Of a DNA stretch of 64,000 nt, positions 35,007 through 47,790 are shown piece after piece. Both the position numbers and the translations under genes were made by a program. A model generated the notes under the pieces. That model saw only the letters and a list, made by a program, of their open reading frames with translations, searched no databases and had not been told where the DNA came from. This DNA comes from Dryococelus australis (Eukaryota; Arthropoda; Insecta; Phasmatodea; Phasmatidae). Each line of letters begins with the position of its first letter. The stretch's first letter is position 1. The DNA is taken from the NCBI GenBank assembly GCA_029891345.1, contig CM056994.1:61597251-61661250 (forward strand), read 5' to 3'.

Positions 35007-35590
35007 AATACAATTGTATGCAAAACATGAAATACTGTTTTTGGCAGTAATTTTCTAACAAAACATGATAAAACATGTTGCAATCATGCTCTGTAACGTG
35101 AAAAACATCCTGCACAAAACTAGAAATTTCCATGGCAGCAGATCAGGAGGATGTGTTGATGTGTCTTTGTGAAAACAGGATCCAATGTAACACAATGTTT
35201 TTTATCAGTATTGAACAGCACTGCTATCTAGCGAGAATCCTAGAAACTGCACATGGAGTAATAGTGCAGCCATCTAGTAGCAAGTGTAGCAACTGCATGT
35301 TGAAGTAACAATGCAGCTATCAACCAGATCATGCGGCAACTACAGGCTGCAGCCATCGATGATCACATTATCGTACGATTTCATGATATACACTGCATCT
35401 TGAAAATAGTTTACAGATGATTCCTAAATGAAAGCAACCCATGAATGGTATAGCTTGATGCATGATGCATTTTATGCTTAGAAAAAGCACGTATATAAAT
35501 AACGGACTTTGTCCCATCTCAGATGGGAATTCTCCAATGGACAAGTCATTCCCAATTAAACACGGTAATGGAGGCAAGACACGTGGACCA
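35007..35590. other. Sequence right of BEL/Pao element, nothing recognised
   Basis: No coding region. Short recurring 'GCAGCCATCTAGTAGC/GCAGCTATC' motifs occur near 35269-35320. Confidence 0.4.
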
Positions 35591-37820
35591 ACCTAAGTTG
35601 ACAGAGCCTCAACATAACCAATAACTACATGTTCCTTGCTTTTACTGTACGCCTGAACTCTACAAGAAGCCATCACGTCAATGCCCCTCCCCAAAGAAGC
35701 AACCATTCTACTTGCCGCTCCCAATAGAAGAACAGCGCTTGATTCAAATCTTGTGCCGCTGTAGGGATGGGAGTTACCCGCCAAAAAGTCATGGCCTCAA
35801 CGAGAGCATAAGGGCCAGATGTGCAACGCCTCGTGCCTTGTGCCACTCTAGATAAGGATCCATGGTGCATGCATGTGACGTTACAAGCTCCACCCCCAAG
35901 ACACAGGGCTAATTCCCCGCACCCTTCGGAGTGCCATCAAACTGAGAAAATTAGTATAAAAAGGAGTTCCAAGTCCGGGCCTCACGAGTGATCGCTACTC
36001 CTGGCTGTGAAAGCAGTCAGTGCTAGCGCAAGGGCAGAGACCCTCAACCGCACTGGTGACCGCAAAAGACCCAGTGGTCGATGACGACACGTACAGCATC
36101 CTTCCAGAAGGCCCTCAACCTCTTCGGCAGCTTCCAGCAACCTCCCAGAGGACCACCACCAACCAGAAGTCTTCCAACTCTTCTGCCTCCACCAGCAGCA
36201 CCAGGATCATCAACTAGCACCAGAGGCTCCAGCACATTGTCCCTCCATCACTCCCTCAATAACTTCTCCATCGTCCGTCCAGGTATTACAGGTAATGATG
36301 TTGTCGTCCCTTCTAGACGCTCCCACTTAAGGCCCTAGCCCGGCCACATCCTCTTCATTTGAGTAAGGAACTCCCATTGTAACTTACACAACTACCTCCC
36401 TTCAACACCACTCCTTCAGGACACCACTCCCCTAATTCAATTAGGAAGTACCTCTAGCTATTAATTTAATTTTCTCTAACTAAATTAATGCTTCTATGCT
36501 CAAATACATAAACATGCTTCATGTACTTTATCCAGGTTATCTTCACCTGGCCTAGCGTAAAGCTTCCGCATTTATTCAAATTAAAATATTTTATATTTTA
36601 TTTGATTTTATTTCTTATATAGGAGAGTGCAGCCCACGTGTTTGTAAACTTTTTTTTTAATACATGATTGTAGTAAACATATTATCCCAGTCTATTTAAT
36701 GTTTCTTTTTTTTTTCAGAAAGTAATTAGAACCTTGAATCCGTTTTTCTCACTAATTGAATTCAGCCTTAAGCTTGTATTGCCCGGAAGTTAAATCCAGC
36801 TACGTGTACATCGCCAAACGGCAGATACACCTGTCAACTTAGCAGCAACCCGAGTTCTGCCAAGGTAATACAAACTGTATTGCAATGGCCAATATTCGGA
36901 GACGCCCTTCACTAGGAACTTACTACACTTTCGACTACCTACGTGGGATCCTTGCAATCCTTGCACTATAGTTCTGTCCCTTGACAGGAGAACAGCCGCA
37001 CTAGAATTACAAGGTGGATCACACTAGGTACAGTCATACTCTTAGAAGCAGCACACTGTGGAGCTGCTATTATACCCAGCTTCAACTTACGTAATTTAGT
37101 AACAGCTCTTTAACTTCTGCCTTATGCCATGATCACATAGGAGTTGTCAAAAACTTTGATTGACACAAGTATTAAAGAAATTAGAGTTTGAGATTAATAA
37201 TTCAATCATTCCTGAAGCACAGGAGAGCAACCCTCTTCTCGCACCTCTTACAAAGCCAGCAGGTAGACTACCACTAAAGCATTTAGTAATTTTTCACTTT
37301 GATATCAATGTACTGGGGCTCGATCCCACTTTCCTACAAGACTCATACATTTCAATTGCTCCACACATACCACAAGGACCTACGGGCAGTGAGAGCCCTC
37401 TTCCACCACAACCACAGTCACCCGCTGTTTCACAGCTGGCCATCCCAGCGAGCCAACCAGAGAGGAAGAGGAAGCAGCTGCTGCCTCCTGAACAACAGGT
37501 AAAAAAATGGCGTCCCGTAATAGTGTATGTGACTTCAGACTTCGTGCCAACACATAAGCTTACCCGACAAACACTGTACACCAGCGTCTTGCCAAGACAA
37601 GAGTAGTCTCTTGGGGTATGATCCCCATGATATTGGCTTCGCTCTATTTGAAGGCCACCACCATCGCTTGTACACGCACTGTATCTAGCAGAATTTTAAA
37701 AGTGAAATTAAATCTAGGGGTTACAGTTGTCTATCAAACAGGAACACCTGCAGAGCTCCTAACCATTAACCTAATATTCCAACATGAGGGGAGGAACCCA
37801 TTTAAGAGCTAGTCAGGGGC
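35590..37820 (+). mobile_element. Ty3/gypsy-lineage LTR and leader, plus orientation
   Basis: A TATA-like AGTATAAAAAGG lies at 35953-35964. The LTR hairpin typical of this lineage is perfect at 36532-36550 (CCAGGT, 7-base loop TATCTTC, ACCTGG). Downstream, the frame at 37160-37606 (148 codons) has a Pro/Gln-rich middle and then KKWRPVIVYVTSDFVPTHKL. This aligns with the leader frames at 10592-10783 (minus) and 59015-59275. No gag or pol follows before AT-rich sequence resumes at about 37820. It is a broken fragment. The 5' edge is approximate. Confidence 0.5.
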
Positions 37821-38380
37821 TTGTGTGTGATCCACGATGACATCAGGGATAGTAATTCTGATTTTACTTGTACTAGGTGACAACCCTAGATTATCGGGCA
37901 CTGCAATTACAAGCCTCATTTACCGCCCATATAGAGTTGACCTTGTGTCCAACCCTTTTGGTGTAATTGATTTCTTGTCATTACAATTGACGGATTAAAA
38001 TTCTTCAAGCTAAAAAATTTAAATTATAGTTGCAATATTCTTTTAAAAATGCAGACAATAATACTGCAAAATAAATAGTTGTCACTTCAGTTTCCTCCAC
38101 ATGTTGTATTTGTATAACAATGATTAATTTAAAGCAACAGAAAAACATGTGAATTATTTTGTTTCCTTGAAACAAATGTGATTATTTTTGCAAAACATAA
38201 CAAAACTACAGCAGCTGGGAAACTATCTGAAATCATTTAATCAAACCTGCATTGCTGGAGAGCTATTATATTGACAAGTGTCCGGTTAAACTGAATGGAA
38301 CGTTGGTTGAGGATTTTGTCGCTAGACCAATAGCAGGGTTTTTAAGATAGGCTCGTCGCGGTTTGGCGAGGGGTGTTCAA
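37821..38380. other. AT-rich spacer, nothing recognised
   Basis: No supported feature. Confidence 0.45.
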
Positions 38381-38387
38381 TATTGAC

Positions 38388-39850
38388 TTACACAGTCGTC
38401 CTGGTTGATGCTGGTGATGCTATCCTGGTCTCACTCAATGGCGGTGGGCACGCCCCTCTTTGAATGCGGCAATTCCAGGCATCTGACTCACTGCTCCAAA
38501 GGTGTGGGTTTGACCAACCGAACCTAGCCTCAGTCTTGTACACCAACCCTCTCACCACTGGGTGGTACTCTGGGCTGGTACGAAGTGATGGGGAAAAATA
38601 TACAATTACAACCAGAGCAGGTGCAACTGCTTCGCATCTGAGTTCTGCGGCACGGTCCTGTTCCTCATGTCTTTCCTTCGTGGGAGATGCAAGTGCACTC
38701 AACTGCTTGGCAGCAAGGAACTCTATGTTTTGCTCACTACACTTTTTGCCGTACCTCACCTGGTAAGACACAGAGTTGCTGCTTAACAAGATATGGAGTG
38801 CACCATGATGAGGAAACAACGTCACAGTGTATGTCCAGTATCGGCTTGCTGACACAGGCTCGGTAAGAGTCTCCACTGATCCTCCAAGCTTTGCGGGCTG
38901 ATCAGAGAAATGGAGCTGTGTGAGCCACTAATGCCTTTACTGCATGTGCGTTCATTCAAGGTTGAATGACAGGTCTCAGCCTACGGTTACCCCCAGCACT
39001 TAGACAGTGCTCTGGAGCAAGGAAATAATCTGGGATTGCCGCCCCTCCTTGAATGAAGGTGTTTCTAGTGGTTGTGGCTATTCTGTTCCTCCCCTCCGGC
39101 ACTAATCAGTACTCTGGCGGTAGGAAAGCAACAGATGGCCATTTAATGGGTGTGTATAAGGACTGATGGACCCTTGAGGGGCACCAGTAGTCAAAGCTAA
39201 TTCAGTTGTTAAAAAAGTCCCGGTTCATATAAATGGTGCACGTCATAACTGGTTTCTAGCGGGTGAATAGAATGATACTCTGTGAAAAAAACAAGCTGAA
39301 GTATAGAGAACAAATTATGTTTATTGAGAACTCAATAAACATGCAACACGTGCTAGCTCCTACCAGGCAGTAGTGTGCTGAAGGTAATTACCTTGGCCAG
39401 GTGTAAGCGACCTGGTTCTGGTTAAAGAGGGAAAGATAGCGCTATACGAAAAAGAATACTTTACTACTAACTGAACTAAAGAAAACAGGTGTCTAGAAGA
39501 CACAAAGTGAATTTAATAAGAATTAGCATGTTCACTGTTCGTTGGATGACTAGTCGTCATAGTTGGAAGTAGCCACTGGGGGCGTACTCAAGACTTGGAA
39601 GATCTCTGTATGTCCCAGCACAGAGCAGTGCTCAAGATATTTCGAGAGAAGAAACAAGAATGACTCTGGAAGAATGACTGCTGGAGCCCCGCTGCACACG
39701 GACTTATATAGTGCTCAAGTCTACACTGCCGCAGCAGGGTACGGGGAAGGCATGACATCCTTCTACCCTGGCGCAGGAGTTGAAAATCTTTGGTCAGCAG
39801 TAGTCAGAAATACTGCTTCATTCATCTTCGGTAGCGCTTGCCTTGCTGGG
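38388..39850 (-). mobile_element. Ty3/gypsy-lineage LTR and leader, minus orientation
   Basis: Read on the minus strand, the LTR comes first. The core promoter has a CTATATAAG TATA box at 39711-39703 and TCATTC at 39677-39672, 32 bases apart. Then come the lineage hairpin at 39397-39415 and a perfect 12-bp poly(A)-signal hairpin at 39317-39342. About 440 bp further is the leader frame 38876-38388 (162 codons), containing AAKQLSALASPTKERHEEQD, PVVRGLVYKTEARFGWSNPH and AWNC, which aligns closely with 58995-59275. No gag or pol was seen after it. It is a fragment and appears to be one of the less decayed LTRs here. Confidence 0.68.
39317..39342 (-). promoter_or_regulatory. LTR poly(A)-signal hairpin (minus copy)
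   Basis: ATGTTTATTGAG, a 2-base loop AA, CTCAATAAACAT: a perfect 12-bp stem. It is one of four LTR copies in which TGTTTATT pairs with the poly(A) signal region AATAAACA. Confidence 0.75.
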
Positions 39851-40620
39851 TAATAGGCGGCTTGTAGGATCTCAGCAAGGGGGGAAGGGGGGGACACGGC
39901 ATGCCTGCTGGTTGCGTAACCTTGTGGCCACATGCTCGGCCGCTTGGCAGATTTTCAGCGGCCAAGAACTCATGTGTGAAGTGTTGCATGCACAATTCTC
40001 TCATGAGTGATTTATGTAGACAACTCTTACGTAGGTTGAAGTAAGGGTGTACTTCACGTAAAGAGCAATGAGTCATAATCGTAGTTGATTCGTAGTAGGA
40101 GCAGCACGCATCAATATTTACTTCCAAATGCACAGTACTGTCATTTTTGAGAGCAAAATATATTTGTTTTAATGGAAAACAATTTATATCAAAGGCAAAA
40201 TTAAACTTCAAAGTTCTTTGAGAAACAAAATTTCCTACTGAAGTGGTGGTTTAACCTGTAGTTTCATTTGTACATCAATATATTTTCCCTTAAATTTTCA
40301 CCAAAAAGCTTAGGCTGAATGCCATCTTACATTTCAGTAAATATGGTAGTATTGTTCATTTCTGTTACAAGAAGTTCAAGATTAAGAATTAGTGACATAT
40401 AACTACTTTTCAGAAAAAGTGCTAAGAAAAAAAGTAAATAAATTAATAGTGTTAAATTCTTGTTACAAAAAGTTACAAGAATAAAGTTCAGATACTGTAT
40501 AACATTACTGTTTTTCAGACAAAACGCTAAAAATAAATAAATAAAATATATTGTTAAACAGCTTCACCTAAGCCACCCATTATCTCTCTGAAAAACATAC
40601 CTTAAGATATCTGCACTGAC
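39851..40620. other. Intronic spacer, nothing recognised
   Basis: AT-rich intron sequence between an LTR fragment and RPAP1 exon B. The minus-strand frame 40211-39822 shows no domain. Confidence 0.45.
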
Positions 40621-40808
40621 CTTAGTCTGAGAATGAGGTCTGTTCTTAGAGCTCCTTTAATCATGTCCAATTTCAACATCTGATGGTCCTTCAGTTCGGC
40701 TTCTGCTTCTTCTTGCTCTTTTGCCTTTGTGGTTTTGTCCTCTAAGTTTACACTCAGTGATGGCTGCCAAAGACCTCCAGGACTACCCAACAACCGTCCC
40801 AAACATAT
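40621..40808 (-). CDS. RPAP1: RPAP1 exon B (partial host gene)
   Basis: A 188-bp internal exon. On the minus strand the acceptor is CTGGTGTTACAG|ATATG and the donor is AGACTAAG|GTCAGT. In frame it reads ICLGRLLGSPGGLWQPSL, then a charged linker rich in Glu and Lys (EDKTTKAKEQEEAEAEL), then KLDMIKGALRTDLILRL. In vertebrate RPAP1 (from memory) the same order is seen: a 'LDSTFSWYHG...P' block, an acidic linker, then HDVIKGLL.TSLLPRLRY. The exon starts in phase 0, matching exon A, and ends with two bases of an Arg codon that exon C completes. The variable acidic linker is probably a disordered loop between helical repeats. The start and end follow from splice signals, not from an ATG. Confidence 0.88.
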
Positions 40809-41875
40809 CTGTAACACCAGGAAAATGTTACTGTAAACATTAAATCATTTACAGTTTCAAAACCTAATAAATACATGCTCAGAATTACATTTTCAATTAG
40901 ACCATAATTTTTTCTCAAGTGAAATAAACATGAAATTATTATTAAAAGTTCCATTACAGTAAACACAGTATAGTTACTTAAATCACAATATTACTAATGT
41001 GGTAATTAAATAAAAATTGTATGCATTTATACATAATGGAGCTTGATTCTGACTTCCACTATTTGAATTTCAAAACCACCTTATGTCAACAAGATGATGT
41101 TTTCAAGTAAAAATCCTGCAATGTAGAATATGTGTGTGCAAATTTACTTAAATCACATAATTCCAGACATGAATCACTGCCAAACAAGTACAAACAATAT
41201 GAATGATGAACTGAATTAATTATAGTAATAATTATATAGTTGTGAGAGATAAATATAATAAATTTAATTACTTCATATGTTTGAGAGACATTTTAAGCCC
41301 TACTGAAATCAGTGGAATTCAGTGTTAGTGACATTCCCTTTGTGTGTGAGACAAATGACAGAAGACATTAACAATTACATTTGCAATAGACAAATAAACA
41401 CTCATAGGACATAAAACATGAAAACAGTTGATAAAGCACTCAGGATAATGTTTAAAAGCTACTGTAGTTACTGACAAAATGAAAGAAAGGATGAATTTTA
41501 CATGTATTTATTAAATGAAAAAATTCACTTAAAAGGAAATTTGTTGTGTAAAAATTAATGTACTGACTCTCCATCAAAACTTAATACTGCCAAATTAAAA
41601 CTCAAAAATGGATAAGCAGTCTAATAGCTTCAAATTACCACCATACTTACAGAATGTATTAAAGTGGAGAAAATCTGAAAAATTAGGAAAAATTACAGTG
41701 CTGCTTACTATTGGTCCAAAAAAAATAGTTTCAAGTGTTACTTCATATTTTAGCGATAACCTGGCATCGCTACACCACCTAAGGCTGTGTAAGGTATAGC
41801 TGGTGGCCGTGTGCAGTGGTGGCGCAACCGTGCCCAACTTTGGAACAGCTATAAAAGAAACCCCACATAGTGTTA
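40809..41875. other. AT-rich intron, nothing recognised
   Basis: No supported coding region or repeat. The segment 41770-41875 is GC-richer and leads into a run of 18 C (41876-41893), which marks the edge of the gypsy cluster. Confidence 0.45.
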
Positions 41876-44800
41876 CCCCCCCCCCCCCCCCCCAACCCTT
41901 GTCAGACGACACCACATATTGAAGCAGTTAACTTGTGAGTGAGATTGCAGGCTGAAGAAGATAGAAGCCGATGACCCTAAACGCAGTGAGCTCCGAGGCC
42001 AACCAGATCTTCAGATTGACGCGTGCCGCTTATACATCTAATCTTATACTATTACAACTCATCACCTAGAGTATCTCTTCCACCACTACAGACGTGGGTG
42101 ACATGTTGCCTACCCTACAGGCAATGGGCACTTTAGGAGAATCCTTCTCACCTGGAAGATACGCAACCCGACAGGCACGCCCCCCGCCCCCTGCTGAGAG
42201 CCAACAAGCTGCCCAGACCTCGGGCAAGGCCGAGTGCCTCCGACGAGGCATGAAGCAGAATCGCTGACTAGAGTATTCCCACGCCAACCAGGGCCGGAGG
42301 ACGTCACACCTCCCCCGCACCCCGCGCTGGCAGCCTACAAGCTTCCACTAAAGTCCGGACGCTGCCGAACTCTGCAGTCATTCTTGTTCCATCTCTTGTG
42401 TTATCCCACAGCACTGCTGCCAGTGCTGGGACCACCTGAGATCTTCGAAGCATTGCATATTCACCCTGCGACTACTTCACCCAGTTGCATTCATGCAGGA
42501 ATGCGAAAAAGAATTTAAAGGAATGGACCTACCACCGAAACAATGGGTTGGCCGGGCCCAACTGCATTTGAAGGGCCTCGCCCTCACATGGTGAGAAAGA
42601 TACGGGGAATTTTTAACGGACTGGAAGCAGTTCAGTAACTGGATAGCAGCGGAATTCACAGGAGAATAGGTGTTGACTAGGCTAACTACACAGTTATATA
42701 GCCAGACCCAGGTACTTGACGATGAAGCCGAAATCTTCATACGAAGATAAGAACAAATGTTTCGACGGGTGTTTCCCGGAGTCAACGAGAACTACCGCTG
42801 TTCATTCCATCAGTCGAATGTTATTGCCAAATCTCCAAAACGTACTCTTGACAGCAAGACCCACGACCTTGGATGAATTAGTTAATCGAGCCGGAGAAGT
42901 TGAGCAAAACTTTGCAGCACAGACTAGTCTCGAAGAATCAATATCCGCCAAGGCCTCTGAGGTACGAACACCACCTACTGCACCTACTAAAGGCGTACCA
43001 ACCCCAACCCATCATGTGGCATTCATACTCAAATACTGGTTGTGTCTGGAAAACCACTGGAACAAGGACTGCCCTCAGAAACCAGAAGGAGCTGCCGTTC
43101 CACCAAACTGAGACGATAAAACGTCGACAAATATCCCACCACGACCAGTTGGAAATCCAACCCCCCGAACCAAGCCGGAAAACACCAACGCCAAGGTACG
43201 AAGCGGGCCACCACCCCGGGTTTACAAGGGCTCTTCCTCCAGGGATTAAGTGAGGAAGTACCGATTCCCATAGCCCCCCACATAGAGGTGGAGGTAAATA
43301 ATAATAGGATACTCGCCCTACTTGACTCAGCAACCACCGGAAATTTTATCAGAAAGGATTTGTTAACATCAGACCAGCTCGCCGAACTAAGACCACAAAC
43401 CAAAATGGTAAGAATGGCGCAACCTGAATCCAGCCTGGATGTAACAGGCCGTATAACTATGAACATAAAAATTCAAAGTATTGCTACACTGATAGAATTC
43501 ATTGCATTACTAACCATGTTTGAATCGATGATACTAGGGTGCCCAATGGCTCATCCACAATCAATGCATTTTAGATCACGGACAACAAAGAGCCTATCTG
43601 GGAGAAACTCACCGAATTACCGTAAACTGGGATCAAAATCCGGACGACATGCTGCCAATGCCCATCGACCCAACGAGCATTAAACACGAACTTAACGAAC
43701 CAGAATTTTCCCAATTAAAGGCCATACTAGATGAACACGCCCGAGCATTCGAAAACAAGGAGGACTCCTACGACAGACACGTTCCATGCAGTATGAAATA
43801 TGGCCAACCACTGATGTACCAGTCTACAACCGTCCATATCAAGTGTCAGCCCATCGCCGTGACCTCATGATGGAGCAGGTCAACAATATGAAGGACCAGG
43901 GCATTGTAAAGTCATCAAATTTGCCATATAATTCACACGTGGTCCTCGTACCAAAAACAGGCGGGAAATTACGATTTTGTGTAAACTACAAGTCATTGAA
44001 TGAAGTTACCCACCCGATCAGTCCTCCAGCTATAGACTTGTCTCATACACTATGAGACATTGCCAAGGCCAAAATATTCAGCACTCTCAACATGAAGTCT
44101 GGCTATTGACAGATTGCTGTCTACACGGACAGTCACAAATATACGGCCTTTACAACACCAGAGGGAGAAACCCTCCAATTTAGAGTCATGCTTTCTTCTT
44201 GAAAAACGCCCCAGCAACATTTCAACGATTAATGTCGGCCGAAGTATTAACAGGTTACATTGGCGAGTTCTGCTTCTCTTATCTCAACGATGTAATAATA
44301 TAGTCCAACAGCTGGGAGCAGCATCTAGGACATCTGCAACGAGTATTAGAAAGACTTGAATTACACGGAATGATTTGCAAGATGTCGAAAAGCTTCTTCG
44401 GCAAGTTTTCAATCAATTATCTGGGACACGCCATATCACCTGAGGGAAACTTCCCCCAACACAGTTTGATACAAGCGATCGAAGAAGCGGAAGAACCTTC
44501 AAATAAGCGACAACTACGACGGTACCTGGGTCTGCGTAATTGGTTACGAGACTTCGTTGCAAATATTGCAACATATATGGCACCACTACATACACTCCTT
44601 GAGAAACAGATACGTTGGTGATGGGGTCCAGAACAACGACAAGCATTTTCCAACTTGAACAGCTTCAAGAATATCCACCAGCTCCATCGACCACAAGGAG
44701 ACAAACCCTTAATACTGCAAATGGACGCGTGTCAAAACAGGCTGGGCGCAGTAATTTACAAGCAAGACATAGAAGGACATCCACATATGATAGCGTATGC

Positions 44801-47790
44801 ATCTACCCGCTTAAACGAAACAGAGCAGCGCTACCACATCAATGAGCAAGAGTATTTGGCCATTATCTGGGCCATAAAGAACAGGTATTATCTTGAAGGT
44901 CAACACTTAATTCTACGGACCAATTCCAAAGCCCTCCAATGGCTACACGAGTCCCGGAATTCGAAGGCCAAGCTCGGGCGGTGGAACATATTCCTTACTG
45001 AGTTCGACTTTGAGGTACAGCATTGCCCAGGAAAGGAGAATGATCTGCCAGATGCCCTGTCTCAATTCCCAACAACCGAGGAGAAAGCCGAGGAGGAAGA
45101 GGTGGAGAAAATGTCTCCCTCCCTTCAGGGCAAAAGAAGTCCGGAAGAACAAATACATCTTCTCCAACTGCAAATAACCCACCAACAAAAAACCTTAAGC
45201 CAGCAGGAGAACCCCGACATCCAACGCCTACTACGGGACCAGCCCCAGCGATTCAAACTCCGGGATGACGACGTGTGGATAAGTAGCGGACAGTCCAATA
45301 CGCCTTGGAAAATCTAGGTTCCACCACACCTACGTGCCGATATATGCCGGTACCTCCACAACCATCCCCAAGCTGGTCACCCGGGTACTTGGGAAACCCC
45401 GCTGGACATTAAAACCCGCTATAATTGGGACAGGATAAGCCGCAATCTCCGACAGTACGTTAGCAACTCATGTGCTGCCATGGGAAAGCTTATCCGGTTA
45501 CCCCTCCCACCGCAAAACCACGGAGACCCAAGACGACCTGGACCTACATCGCTGCCGATCTGATGGGCCCGTATCCACGGAGCACAAAAGGGAACCGCTA
45601 CCTGCTCATAGTAACCAATCAATTTTCAAGATGGGTAGAGGCATTTCCTCCACCCAGCCAAGAAACCACCCCAATTGTGCGGAAAATGGAGATTTTCTCA
45701 CGATGGGGATATTCAAAAGCCATACAGACAGACAATGGCACACAGTTTATAAGTCATCAATGGCAAACCACCTGTCAAGAGTAGGGGTAGACACCTGAAC
45801 TACTCGCACCTTCCAGCCCCAAGGCAACCCCACTGAACAGAGGAACCAGGAGATCAAGAAATGCCTCCGTATCAGTCTGGGTAACGATCAAAAACATGGG
45901 ATAAACACATCCCCACCATACAGTTTGCCCTTCGACGCTGCACAATGAAGCCGTCTATACCATAACAAGCATCCTACTCCTGGGTCAAACATTATGCTGA
46001 CCAGCTAACTGGCAATGGGAACGCAAGCCAACCAACATGCCTCAACCCGAGGACATCTGCAAGCAGCCTTAGTCTGCACCACACATGCCCAGCAAGCCCA
46101 AACTGCATACATTCTCAAGAAATACCCCCAACCGAGAACTGGGGTAACAGAATTTAACCTAGGGGAAGCCGTCCTTCTGCAAAATCACCCTCTAAGCAAA
46201 GCCAGCAACCAATTCAGCACTGGCCTTGCTGACAAGTGGGAGAGACAGTACCGTATAGTAGGCAAGAGAGACAATTTCTACTGGGCCGAAGATATACAAG
46301 GACGAATACGTAAGACTACCCGAGGCCAGATATGACCGTACCCAGGGAACTTGCCGATACTTGGGGACGACGACGCAGGAGGAGATTCTTCTGGCCAGTC
46401 CGAAGATGAAGACAAGACCCCACCCAAGAGGGTTGCTCCAGATACCGAACTGGGATCCATGCCAATACCTGAGCCGATGCCGCTCATCGTTATTAAACCT
46501 CCCAGTTACATCACCCCATGGAAGCCCGAAGAAGAATGATGCCAAGGTATATTTTCTGTCAGCTCAATGCCCTCGATGCTAAGCAGCTATGCTGAGAAAA
46601 TCACAGCCAAACGCGGCACAGCAACATCTGGCTGCTATGAAGTGTCACGGCAGAGTCCACACGACTGAGAACCCCATCAGACACCCCGCCGATCAAGCCG
46701 AATTAGTGAACGATCAGAGGCCCTTTTGGCGAGATGGGTAGGAATTCCACCAGTGCCTACACCACCACCCAGTACCACTCCGAAGCCAGAAGTCAAGGCC
46801 GTACCTGCTTCAACGAAGTCAACCTCTGGCTCCGACGAGGACGAACCTGCCACGCAGGAACACCCGCCTATCGAGACGGCGAGCTGCCACGCCAGAAGTG
46901 CTCCGCCTCAAGTACCTGCCATGCAGGAACTCCCGCCACCCTGGAAGTCAAGCTTGGACAAGAGTGTTCCATCCCAGGAACAACCTGCCACGCAGGACAA
47001 CCCACCTACCAAGACGTCGAGATGCCATGACAGAAGTGCTCCGCCTCAAGATCCTGCCAGGCAAGAACTCCCGCCAGTTTGGACGTCGAGCTCGGACAAG
47101 AGTGACCCATCCCAGCCACCTGTTACACAGGAAACTCTGCTAACTGGAGTGTCGAGCTGCAACAGACATGCTTTGTCTTGAAGTCCTGCAACACAGGAAT
47201 ACCCTCAGACCCGGACGTCGAGCTGCCACATTGGAAGTGCTCTGCCCCGCCATCTTGATACACGAGAGGCTGCTTTTATTGAGAATGTTGATGCCACCCA
47301 CTGCCCCTCCACAGGCACATCACCCGCAGTGGAGGTCGACATGGATATCCCCTCCACTGCCTTGCCCCAGGACTTAGCCACAGAGACCGCCGATGACGCT
47401 CATGACCTAGTACCACGACGAGCTGTGCTGCCCACAGTCGGGGTGAGGATCTTTCCCCTTGCACTGCCCCATCAGAGAAACATCCTGCCCTACGGGTAGG
47501 AACCTGTGCAGTCGGGGTGGAAGGCTTGACACTCCCCCACACTGCTTCAACATCCCTTGAACGAATGCCTTCCCACTGTGTTGCAGCAGAAACAGATGCC
47601 ACGACCGCACAGGCTGCTCCACGACGCCTGATGTCTCCACGTACCGTCAATGCCACCCACACACCTGGCCGGTACCGGGAATCACCATAGAGACCCACAA
47701 CCAGGTATATGTGGCCATACCCTCTGCATGCTGCCGTTCGTCCAAAGGGGAGGCCCGTTGAAAGTGAAACCGAAGATCGCTAGTAAGCGC
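41876..47790 (+). mobile_element. Ty3/gypsy copy B with pol and repeat-rich 3' region
   Basis: An LTR-like segment (42018-42480) is colinear with 49640-50070 and 57700-58160. Then come a capsid part of gag (about 42500-42900; LPPKQWVGRAQLHLKGLALT), a single zinc-knuckle-like CLENHWNKDC near 43045, and a retropepsin-like region (about 43288-43560). Next are reverse transcriptase (43800-44620; VVLVPKTGGKLRFCVNYKSL, INYLGHAISPEG) and RNase H (44690-45060; LILQMDACQNRLGAVIY). Integrase (45330-46335) contains AADLMGPYPRS, AIQTDNGTQF and a C-terminal FNLGEAVLLQNHPLS. A proline-rich frame with 69-bp tandem repeats follows. Broken, with roughly ten breaks. The gag-pol order is standard for Ty3/gypsy. 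The final part (about 47650-47790) resembles 54830-54930 in copy C. Confidence 0.85.
46846..47255 (+). repeat. 69-bp (23-codon) tandem repeats, 3' of gypsy copy B pol
   Basis: CCTGCCACGCAGG-like strings start at 46846, 46915, 46984, 47053, 47119 and 47185, giving spacings of 69, 69, 69, 66 and 66 bp, all multiples of three. Units alternate between two types, so the true period is 138 bp. One type translates to PATQE.PP..T..CH.RSAPPQ and the other to PA.QELPP.W.SS.DKS.PSQ. The region is Pro/Ser/Gln-rich and lies after integrase, where env or an accessory frame would be in other elements. Confidence 0.85.

Noticed and set aside
35590-35890. A tRNA-derived SINE suggested by 'GATTCAAATCTTGTGCCG'
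   Set aside because: A box B-like string is present but no box A at suitable spacing; the block is better explained as part of an LTR.
38388-38876. 162-codon minus-strand frame as an independent host gene
   Set aside because: Its sequence recurs beside other gypsy LTRs in this window, so it belongs to the element leader.
40754-40966. Minus-strand 70-codon frame overlapping RPAP1 exon B
   Set aside because: It is a different frame from the exon and runs through the splice acceptor; an intron-derived shadow.
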